A stretch of DNA of 64,000 nucleotides from contig JAJFUS010000005.1 of NCBI GenBank assembly GCA_021372295.1, positions 1 to 64,000 on the forward strand. Reading direction: 5' to 3'. The first letter of the stretch is position 1, and every line of letters starts with the position of its first letter. The notes under the pieces were generated by a model, which was not told where the DNA came from, ran no database searches, and saw only the letters and a program-made list of their open reading frames with translations. The position numbers and the translations under genes are program-made. Below, piece after piece: positions 56,966 through 64,000 of the stretch. This DNA comes from a bacterium (GTDB lineage: Bacteria > Armatimonadota > UBA5829).

Positions 56966-57586
56966 ATGAAGCGTGCGTTCGCATTGTTATGTATTGTAGC
57001 CGTATATGCTGTTGCGCCGACAGTAGTATGTGCCGAAGTCCTTTACGGCCAGTCCAGCCTGACGCTGCTGGTCGAAGATACGCTCGGCAGCGCTGTTGCA
57101 CAGTGGAGCTACGACTTCCCTGAAATCACAGCCATATATAACGCCTGCGAACACCCCTCAGTCTCACCGCCATTCACGTTCAAGCTGGAAAACATACACT
57201 GCGAACTGCAGCCCAGTTCGACCGCTCTGGCGGTAATATTTCGTAATATACCGCTTGTCGCAAACGTGGGGAAGACTTTTTGGTACTCAAGCGCCAATGA
57301 CTCCCAGATTTTTGCCGCATTCGTAAATCACTTGACTAATCCCATCCCCGGCAGTACCTCCGTCTGGGCAAAGATAGGGTTTGCGGACAGCAAGAATAGT
57401 TATTTTGTCAACGAAGGATGCGGGGTTTATCTGTCTGATGGGGTAGGTGCCGAGATAAGCCGAATCGGCATTCGCGTCGATTCCGCGGCATTTACGCCGA
57501 ATGTACCCGAACCGTCGACAGCTGCGTGTATGGTCTGTGGAGTAGGGATATTCGGCGCATTTCTGTTGCGAAGACTCAGCGCCTAA
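56966..57586 (+). CDS. PEP-CTERM sorted exported protein
   Basis: A 206-residue protein with a signal peptide (to about residue 23, VVCAE), a beta-rich body without known motifs, and a C-terminal VPEPSTAACM + hydrophobic helix + RRLSA. This is the PEP-CTERM signal read by exosortase, which delivers proteins to the surface in exopolysaccharide-producing diderms. GAGG lies eight bases before the ATG. The gene overlaps cdsA tail-to-tail by four bases. No exosortase gene is present in the window. Confidence 0.85.
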   Translation: MKRAFALLCIVAVYAVAPTVVCAEVLYGQSSLTLLVEDTLGSAVAQWSYDFPEITAIYNACEHPSVSPPFTFKLENIHCELQPSSTALAVIFRNIPLVANVGKTFWYSSANDSQIFAAFVNHLTNPIPGSTSVWAKIGFADSKNSYFVNEGCGVYLSDGVGAEISRIGIRVDSAAFTPNVPEPSTAACMVCGVGIFGAFLLRRLSA

Positions 57587-58425
57587 CCTATATGGTTTCT
57601 CAGAAACAGCACCACGTAGTAATACATTGCCGGTCCTGCAAAGAGCATGCTGTCAAACCGATCAAGTATGCCGCCGTGGCCAGGCATGACGTTGCCAAAG
57701 TCCTTTATGCCGATCTCGCGCTTGATGGCCGACTCAGACAGGTCGCCGAGCTGGCTGAGCACACCGAAGATTATTCCCAGCACCAGGCCGTGATACCATG
57801 GAATATGGAGCACCTCGCTAACAACCACCGATAATATCACCGCGCCCGCAAAGCCGCCGATTGAGCCTTCGACTGTTTTGTTGGGGCTGAGAGTCGGTGC
57901 AATTTTTTTCTTTCCACAGAATCCGCCCACGAAATACGCTGCGGTGTCGCTGGCCCAAGTGGCAAGAAACGTAAACATCACAAGCCAAGCTCCGGCTTCT
58001 TTGGTGTAAGGGCCGACTGTAATGGTACCCTCGATTCCTCGAAGTACGACAAGGTGCATAATCAGCCAGCCGACGTAAATCGCGCCGAATACGGTTGCTC
58101 CCACGTTCACCAGAGGTGCGTGCTTGTGTCGAATCATCTCCACACAGAACGAAAGTACCAGCAGAAGCGTAAGAACAGCGGGAAATATGGAGCCGATTGT
58201 TTGTGGGCCGTAAGTGCGGGCAGAGACGACAAACAACGCCACGGCTGCAAGCCCCGCCCATTCGACGGGAGACGCTCCGAGCTTGCGTATGCCACTGTAG
58301 AACTCATGCGCGCCGAGAATCGATATGAGTCCGATCGCAATAGCGAACGGCAGACCCTCCGGATAAAATATCAACACGACGGCCATAGGAATGCAGACCG
58401 CTGCCGTAAGAATCCGTTTCAGCAC
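57583..58425 (-). CDS. cdsA: Phosphatidate cytidylyltransferase
   Basis: A 280-residue integral membrane enzyme (about eight helices) making CDP-diacylglycerol from phosphatidate and CTP. The family signature near the C-terminus (SAIKREIGIKDFGN..PGHGGILDRFDS) is complete, and SDTAAYFVGGFCGKKK and SPNKTVEGSIGG are the other conserved blocks. Confidence 0.95.
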   Translation of the reverse strand: MLKRILTAAVCIPMAVVLIFYPEGLPFAIAIGLISILGAHEFYSGIRKLGASPVEWAGLAAVALFVVSARTYGPQTIGSIFPAVLTLLLVLSFCVEMIRHKHAPLVNVGATVFGAIYVGWLIMHLVVLRGIEGTITVGPYTKEAGAWLVMFTFLATWASDTAAYFVGGFCGKKKIAPTLSPNKTVEGSIGGFAGAVILSVVVSEVLHIPWYHGLVLGIIFGVLSQLGDLSESAIKREIGIKDFGNVMPGHGGILDRFDSMLFAGPAMYYYVVLFLRNHIG

Positions 58426-58668
58426 GTTGATTGTCCACTCCTTGGTTCGACGAGCGTTTTGTGCTACGGCATTATAACACTCGAACGATTCATTCGCAAA
58501 CTGAGGGGTTGCACAAGCTCATCTTTTGAGTTAAAATCGAGTTGTGCGATTATATTTCGTTCTGGCTTTGGTCAATGCTGAGCCGAAGCAAGAGACATCT
58601 GACTGAGCAGTCGTGAGTCTGGGCTTTTTGCTCCCCCTTCTCAGTTGTTCTTGTGGGGAGGCTTGCGG

Positions 58669-61059
58669 ATGTACTTCAGACGTTTTTATTTTTTGCTGTT
58701 TTTACTGACAACAATTGTCAGTGTCGGCATTTCCGCGCGATGCGATGTCGTGTATGTAAATGTTGCATGCAGCGGAAACTGCGACGGTTCGTCTTGGTCG
58801 AGCGCATATCGTACTGTAAGTGCGGGTCTGGCGGCGGCGACAAGCGGCGACGAGGTGTGGGTTGCGACGGGACTCTACCCTGAGCGAATCACTCTAAAGA
58901 CCGGTGTCGGGCTGTACGGCGGATTTGCGGGCGGCGAGACATCCAGAGACGCTTGCGACCCCTCGGCAAATCCCACGATTCTCGACGGCACAAGCGGCGG
59001 TTGCGTGGTTACCGCGCAGAGCTGCGCTGCGGGCACTGTAATTAACGGCTTCACGATCAGAGGCGGTTGCTCGGCTACAGGCGGCGGCATTTATTGCAAA
59101 AGCGGTTCCCCGACGATTTCGCGCAATATCATTACGGGCAATACGGCCTCTGACAGCGGCGGCGGAATCTACTGCTGCGCTTCATCGCCGGTCATCACGG
59201 GCAACCTGATTGTTGCCAACTGCGTTTCCATAGCGTCCACCAGTGGTAAAGGTGGCGGAGTTTATTGCGATGCGCGGTCCAAAATCGTCCTGCTGTCAAA
59301 CGATATTCGCGCCAATGCGGCATACTCCGGGGGAGGCATATACTGCGCATCGTCCGCGTATCTGGGCAACAACACGATATGCGCCAACACTGCCGCCTCA
59401 GGCGGCGGCGTTTGTTGCACCGGTTTGATGTCTCCTGCGGTCTGGAACAACATAATAGCGTTCAATTCGTCCGGAATCTGCAAAAGTTCTTCCCAGACGC
59501 TGACCTACAAATCAAATTGCGTTTACGGCAATACGTTATACAACTACTCCGGCTGGGGCACCGAACCGACCGGCTCAGACGGCAACATTTCCGTCGATCC
59601 GAACCTTGCGGCTCTCGTATACGGCGACACCCACATTCAACCCGACTCACCGTGTGTGAATGCGGGTATAGCAGGGGATTCGCAGTCGTCGGAAGATATC
59701 GACAATCAGACGCGGGTGCAGGATGCGTTCATAGACATAGGCGCGGACGAGTCGGATGGCGTCGCGAGGCAGGTGACGCCTCAAGTCGTTCGAGTGTCAA
59801 CATCCGGCAATGACGAACTGGACGGTTCGTCATGGGCCTCTGCGAAGCGCAGCGTGCAGTCGGCGATAGACTCTCTCGGCGTCTCCGGCGGCGAAGTGTG
59901 GGTGGCTGCCGGTATTTATTATGAAAGCGTCTCTCTGAAGCCTTTCGCGCACATATACGGCGGGTTCGCGGGCATAGAATCTGCTCGATCCGAAAGAGTC
60001 CGTTCGGCAAACGTTACGACAATCGACGGCAGTGGGAATGAGACGAAAAGCGTTGTGACGGCCTCGGCGTCCGGGCACATGGTGGCCGCGATAGACGGCT
60101 TCACGATTCGCGGCGGGCATGCGCTGGACGGAGGAGGGATTATGTGTGACTTCTCTTCACCGGATATCCGCGGAAATACGATCACCGGCAACAGCGCATC
60201 TCACAACGGCGGCGGAATCTGCTGCACATGGTCTTCGTCTGTGATTTCGCATAACTTTGTAACGGGCAACAGCGCCTCAGCGTATGGTGGAGGCGTGTCC
60301 TGTTCGGAGTACTCTCGGCCTTCGATAATCAACAGTGTTGTCGCAGGTAATCAGGCGTTGAGCGGTGGAGGAGTACACATCGGCAAGTACGCCGAGGCCG
60401 TGCTGACAAACAATACCATTGCGGCCAACACTACTGCCGGAGACAGCCAGAGTGTTGGAGGAGGGCTGTATCTCTGCGATGCCGAGGCTGTTGTCTCCAA
60501 CACCATCATCGCCTGTAACTCGTCCGGGATATATGCGTCAGACGCTCCCGAGATGCACTGCAGCAATATCTCCGGCAACGATGAGTATGATTACTCGTGG
60601 ATCACGCCTGCCGCCGCGGAAAACGATGTTCTGACTGTGTCCGCCACCATATTTGTGGATTTTGCTTCAGGTAACTATCGGCTCGTCTCCACTTCGCCGT
60701 GCATAGATACAGGATGGGGCAATGCCGCGCGGATTCCGTCGGTAGATATGGACGGCAACCCAAGAATATATGGGGAGCAGGTGGACATCGGAGCTTATGA
60801 GTATCAAGCGTCGGAAGCTGCTGTTTCAAGCATTGTGCAGGCCAGACAGGCGCAGGACGGCTGCCAGACGGATATCACCGGTGCGCTGATCTCTGCCGCA
60901 TTTGCGAATTTTTACTATATTGAATCCGACGATAGATTGTGCGGGATAAGGGTAGAGCAGGCCGGACACGACGTCAATGTGGGAGACAGAGTCGATATTT
61001 CGGGAGTAATACGAACCAACGCTGATGGGGAGCGCTACATCGAAATCGCTGTCCAGTAA
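58669..61059 (+). CDS. Secreted parallel beta-helix repeat protein
   Basis: A 796-residue exported protein with a signal peptide (to about residue 25). It then has two homologous beta-helix halves, each opening with a DGSSW(S/A)SA..(T/S)V motif and VWVA.G.Y.E, then YGGFAG. Many GGGI(Y/C)C-type rungs with SSP.I..N.I.GN follow, as in chlamydial Pmp-like and polysaccharide-lyase-like helices. An OB-like domain ends it (GDRVDISGVIRTNADGER). GGGGAGG precedes ATG 58669. It is possibly a surface adhesin or glycan-binding protein. Catalytic residues are not evident. Confidence 0.87.
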   Translation: MYFRRFYFLLFLLTTIVSVGISARCDVVYVNVACSGNCDGSSWSSAYRTVSAGLAAATSGDEVWVATGLYPERITLKTGVGLYGGFAGGETSRDACDPSANPTILDGTSGGCVVTAQSCAAGTVINGFTIRGGCSATGGGIYCKSGSPTISRNIITGNTASDSGGGIYCCASSPVITGNLIVANCVSIASTSGKGGGVYCDARSKIVLLSNDIRANAAYSGGGIYCASSAYLGNNTICANTAASGGGVCCTGLMSPAVWNNIIAFNSSGICKSSSQTLTYKSNCVYGNTLYNYSGWGTEPTGSDGNISVDPNLAALVYGDTHIQPDSPCVNAGIAGDSQSSEDIDNQTRVQDAFIDIGADESDGVARQVTPQVVRVSTSGNDELDGSSWASAKRSVQSAIDSLGVSGGEVWVAAGIYYESVSLKPFAHIYGGFAGIESARSERVRSANVTTIDGSGNETKSVVTASASGHMVAAIDGFTIRGGHALDGGGIMCDFSSPDIRGNTITGNSASHNGGGICCTWSSSVISHNFVTGNSASAYGGGVSCSEYSRPSIINSVVAGNQALSGGGVHIGKYAEAVLTNNTIAANTTAGDSQSVGGGLYLCDAEAVVSNTIIACNSSGIYASDAPEMHCSNISGNDEYDYSWITPAAAENDVLTVSATIFVDFASGNYRLVSTSPCIDTGWGNAARIPSVDMDGNPRIYGEQVDIGAYEYQASEAAVSSIVQARQAQDGCQTDITGALISAAFANFYYIESDDRLCGIRVEQAGHDVNVGDRVDISGVIRTNADGERYIEIAVQ

Positions 61060-61271
61060 TAGCAAAAGGACTCGACAAATCCGAGCCCTCTGCCACTGCA
61101 AATATTAACTTTTTCGATCTTCTATTGGGCCTGACCCATTGCGCCGCACCCAATAAAGAATGATAAGCACTGGACTTACTCCCTGTGCGCCGCATACTAC
61201 AGTCAGGAAACTTACAAACTCATTCTACCCGCATTGCAGCAAGAGTTCTATTACTCGCAAGGGGTAATTTT

Positions 61272-61291
61272 TGTAATACTTTGGTATTACA
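61272..61291. promoter_or_regulatory. Perfect inverted repeat
   Basis: TGTAATAC and GTATTACA around TTTG form an 8-bp palindrome between two convergent genes. No T run follows the stem on either strand, so a terminator role is uncertain. Confidence 0.35.
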
Positions 61292-61305
61292 TGTGTCTTG
61301 TGTAA

Positions 61306-61986
61306 CTACCACCCGCGATTGTAGCCGCTGTAGCTGCCGTAACTTGAGCCGGAGCCTCTGTAACCTGTATTGCTGCTATAACTGTTATTTACAAGCCCGC
61401 CGGAATTGATGCCTCCCATTCCGCCCATCATGCCCATCATGCCGCCATAGCCTCCATAGCCGCCTCCGAAACCTCCATATCCGCCGTAGCCGTTTCCGAG
61501 CGCTCCATACTGAGTGCTGCCGCTCATTATAGCCAGTATCTCCGAGGGACTGGAATAATTGAGTGGAACTTTGTCAATAACGACATCGGATGAAGATTTT
61601 GGCGCTTCCACTTCGGGTGGAGGTGGAGGCGAGGACGTATATACGCTTGCAGCCTTGTCTACCTCTGGCTTTTTGCTGATCAGGTAAATGTCATGGTCGA
61701 TTCTGAATACCAGTCCCGCTGATTTGGTGAGGCTTTTAAGCGCAGTATCAAATGGCACGTCCGTGAATGACACCAGCGGAATAATGCCTTCCACGTTTTG
61801 GTCCATTGAAAAGTTCTTGCCCGCATTTCTGAACATTGCTTCGATGGCCGACTTGACGTCTATGTTTTTAAGGTCGAGGCTGATCGATTCGGACGTGTTT
61901 GCCTTATTCGTCGTTTCATCAGCCCACAGGCACGCGGACATTATAACAAAAATCGTAATTATCAACGCCAATACTGCCTTACTCAT
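61306..61986 (-). CDS. Secretin-type N-domain protein with Gly/Met/Tyr-rich tail
   Basis: A 226-residue exported protein with a signal peptide to about residue 22. One STN/secretin-N-like domain follows (ISLDLKNIDVKSAIEAMFRNAGKNFSMDQNV.. to ..HDIYLISKK), then a Pro-rich linker. A second short strand unit (VVIDKVPLNYSSPSEILAIM) matches the start of another secretin N1 repeat. The last ~70 residues are almost only Gly, Tyr, Met, Ser and Asn. The secretin pore domain is missing. ATG 61986 follows GGGGAAG. It may be an accessory or surface-forming protein related to type II secretion or pili. Confidence 0.75.
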   Translation of the reverse strand: MSKAVLALIITIFVIMSACLWADETTNKANTSESISLDLKNIDVKSAIEAMFRNAGKNFSMDQNVEGIIPLVSFTDVPFDTALKSLTKSAGLVFRIDHDIYLISKKPEVDKAASVYTSSPPPPPEVEAPKSSSDVVIDKVPLNYSSPSEILAIMSGSTQYGALGNGYGGYGGFGGGYGGYGGMMGMMGGMGGINSGGLVNNSYSSNTGYRGSGSSYGSYSGYNRGW

Positions 61987-62192
61987 TCGTCTTCCCCTTT
62001 TTATGGAAGTTAGTGGCTTCGCAAGGCAAAAAAACACCTGCGTAATGCGCTCTCATGTTTGTCAGTCTACCCTTGCATTTGGACAAGGGAAACCCACAGC
62101 TATTGCGGAAGAGTACATTATGGAGTTTAGCACCTGGGCCAGTCAGCGGCCGGCAAACTCCGAAAACATGGAAGCAGAGGGGGCTGCCTGGA

Positions 62193-64000
62193 ATGATTGG
62201 GAATGCGTTTCTAATGATCGCGCTAACATTGTCTGGAGGTTTAGCTGCAAGCATGCAAGTATCAACAGCGGTTGATCCGAATCAACATCTGGAACGCACG
62301 AGCTTCCAGAACTTCGACCCGTACGACCCGAGGATCGACTTGAAGTCCGACGTCGCAATTGTATACGGAATCGATCCCGGTTTGCCGAACCGCATCAAAG
62401 TCTGGCGTGACCAGGGTTATATTACCCATGTCATGACCGGCTGCGCATGGGGCAATTATCAGGATTATCTCTCCGGCAAGTGGGATGGCGTAAACCATCA
62501 GGACAATGCCCAGACTCGCAAAGACGGCAAGCCTATTTTGCATGGCAAGGACGTTCCATATATGTGCCCCACTCAGAATTACGGCAAATATCTGTGTGTC
62601 GGGGTTAAGCGGGCAATCGACGCCGGCGCTCAGGCGATATACATGGAGGAACCCGAGTTCTGGGTGGACGCAGGCTATTCGGAGGCGTTCAAGCGAGAAT
62701 GGCAGGCTTACTATAACGAGCCCTGGATCGCGCCGCATACGTCGCCTGACGCTCAGTACCGCGCTTCCAAGCTCAAATATTACCTTTACCGCCGCGCGCT
62801 GGAAGACGTGTTTACTTTCGTCAGGGAATACGGCCAACAGATCGGGCGTGATGTTAAGTGCTACGTGCCGACGCATTCACTGGTCAATTACGCGTCGTGG
62901 AGGATTGTCAGCCCGGAGTCCAGTCTGGTGATGATTCCCGGATGCGACGGATATGTCGGCCAGGTCTGGACAGGCACCGCTCGCACGCCGAACATCTACA
63001 AAGGTGTAGCCAAAGAACGAACATTTGAGACCGGTTTTTTGGAGTACGGCTCTCTGCATAACCTTGTCCGAGCGACCGGCAGGCGCATGTGGTATCTCAA
63101 CGATCCTATCGAAGACTCTCCGAATTTCTGCTGGGCAGATTACAAGATGAACTGGGAGTCCACGTTGGTGGCGTCGCTGTTGTGGCCGGATGTGTGGCGT
63201 TATGAGGTGATGCCGTGGCCGACCCGGGTCTTTACATTCAAATACCCCAAAAAAAACGTCAGAGATATGGCTCCCGGAGAAAAAGTCGATAAAGAAGGCA
63301 TTCCGGCCGATTACGCGACGGAATTGCTCACAGTCATCAATGAACTGAACAATATGAACCAGAAAGAGATATCCTGGGACTGTAACGCTCGTGGAATAGG
63401 CGTTTTGGTTTCGGATACGATGATGTTCCAGCGCGATTCCGGTAGTTTGGACTTAGCCTCATTCTTTGGTTTGGCCATGCCGATTGTTAAGTCCGGCGTA
63501 CCTGTCGAGCCTGTGCAACTGGAAAACACAACAATCCCCGGTTATCTGAAGGACTACAAGGTTCTCTTCATGACATACCAGGGAATGAAACCGATGAAGC
63601 CCGAATATCACGACGCGATTGCCGATTGGGTAAAATCAGGAGGCGTACTGGTGGTCGTGGATGACGACAAAGACCCTTACAACACCGTAAAAGAGTGGTG
63701 GAACACTTCTCCCATGGCGTACGCCGCGCCCCGGCTTCATCTCTTTGAGAAACTGGGAATCAGTGGAGAAGGCACGCACAAAGTCGGAAGTGGCGCTGTT
63801 GTGTTTTTCATAAACAGCCCGGCCGACATTGCAAGCAGAGCAAGTGGCGCGCAAGAAATCCTGTGTCTTGCACGTCAGGCTTGCCAACTGGCCGGTTTGG
63901 ATTGGAATGAAACCAACTATCTGCTGCTGAACAGAGGGCCTTATGTAATCGGCGCGGGACTCGACGAGACCGAGAAAGAGAGCGCTGTGCGGGTCGTGAA
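62193..64000 (+). CDS. Exported glycosidase-like protein, truncated by the window end
   Basis: An open frame of 602 codons runs off the window. It opens with a short signal-like segment (MIGNAFLMIALTLSGGLAASM). A TIM-barrel-like region follows (VAIVYGIDPGLPNRIKVWRDQGY, AIDAGAQAIYMEEPEFW). Later YKVLFMTYQGMKP..DAIADWVKSGGVLVVVDDD resembles the glutamine-amidotransferase-like domain of GH42-type beta-galactosidases. The glutamates in YMEEPEFW could be catalytic. GAGGGGG sits nine bases before ATG 62193. A role in extracellular polysaccharide breakdown is plausible but not proved. Confidence 0.7.
   Translation, partial: MIGNAFLMIALTLSGGLAASMQVSTAVDPNQHLERTSFQNFDPYDPRIDLKSDVAIVYGIDPGLPNRIKVWRDQGYITHVMTGCAWGNYQDYLSGKWDGVNHQDNAQTRKDGKPILHGKDVPYMCPTQNYGKYLCVGVKRAIDAGAQAIYMEEPEFWVDAGYSEAFKREWQAYYNEPWIAPHTSPDAQYRASKLKYYLYRRALEDVFTFVREYGQQIGRDVKCYVPTHSLVNYASWRIVSPESSLVMIPGCDGYVGQVWTGTARTPNIYKGVAKERTFETGFLEYGSLHNLVRATGRRMWYLNDPIEDSPNFCWADYKMNWESTLVASLLWPDVWRYEVMPWPTRVFTFKYPKKNVRDMAPGEKVDKEGIPADYATELLTVINELNNMNQKEISWDCNARGIGVLVSDTMMFQRDSGSLDLASFFGLAMPIVKSGVPVEPVQLENTTIPGYLKDYKVLFMTYQGMKPMKPEYHDAIADWVKSGGVLVVVDDDKDPYNTVKEWWNTSPMAYAAPRLHLFEKLGISGEGTHKVGSGAVVFFINSPADIASRASGAQEILCLARQACQLAGLDWNETNYLLLNRGPYVIGAGLDETEKESAVRVV

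Noticed and set aside
1..64000. CRISPR array
   Set aside because: No regularly spaced direct repeats. The repeated elements found are dispersed palindromes or protein-domain duplications.

Overview
The window looks like a chromosomal segment of a free-living, diderm, heterotrophic bacterium of roughly mid-50s % G+C. A TonB-dependent receptor, lipoproteins, a PEP-CTERM protein and a secretin-type domain imply an outer membrane. Several H-X9-DG pseudopilins, long secreted repeat proteins, a heptose kinase/isomerase/phosphatase set and a GTP-type PEP carboxykinase together recall Armatimonadota. That assignment is an inference from gene content; no rRNA is present to confirm it. Both tRNA genes encode their own CCA. 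No CRISPR array, prophage or insertion sequence was seen.

Layout. 1-3.0 kb: a mosaic hairpin repeat, an arrestin-like gene, mtaB, a HIT protein and tRNA-Gly. 3.3-6.0 kb: a visibly more AT-rich minus-strand island with its own promoter. It encodes a 48-residue peptide, a Tat-exported ten-cysteine protein, a pseudopilin-like protein and a radical SAM/SPASM enzyme, and looks like an undescribed peptide-maturation locus. 6.2-13 kb: a sugar-catabolic run (class II aldolase, double-Rossmann MDR dehydrogenase, SrlD-like SDR without its catalytic lysine, GH130, TldD, esterase) punctuated by the hairpin repeat. 13-16.4 kb (minus): Hsp20, a small Cys-rich protein, and an HD-GYP/GAF/GGDEF enzyme behind a c-di-GMP (GEMM-I) riboswitch. 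16.6-20.1 kb: TonB receptor, FKBP lipoprotein, CsgG/FlgO-like protein. 20.2-25.9 kb (minus): a large unknown winged-helix-like protein, rimO, ftsK. 26-28 kb: a highly structured leader RNA with terminator, then PEPCK. 28-34.7 kb: a ten-PAS histidine kinase and two response-regulator proteins. 34.7-38.4 kb (minus): a YhaN/SbcC-like ATPase and SbcD-like nuclease behind a c-di-AMP (ydaO) riboswitch and terminator. 38.6-43.1 kb: nuoN, a DnaA-N-like protein, a pseudopilin and both class I fumarase subunits. 43.2-50.4 kb: a lipoprotein, a gingipain-like C25 protease, gmhB-gmhA-hddA and an anti-sigma kinase. 50.5-56.6 kb: tRNA-Ser, hslUV, xerD, zinc-ribbon proteins, two glycosyltransferases and a HAD phosphatase. 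56.8-64 kb: PEP-CTERM protein, cdsA, beta-helix protein, secretin-domain protein and a truncated glycosidase-like protein.

How the parts may work together: second messengers are a theme. c-di-GMP appears to regulate an enzyme that itself makes and/or degrades c-di-GMP. c-di-AMP, a messenger tied to DNA integrity and osmotic state in other bacteria, appears to gate a Mre11/Rad50-type nuclease pair. Several genes have a sigma70-like -10 box ending only 6-10 bases before the start codon and no Shine-Dalgarno sequence, which suggests leaderless mRNAs. All functions are read from sequence motifs without database searches.
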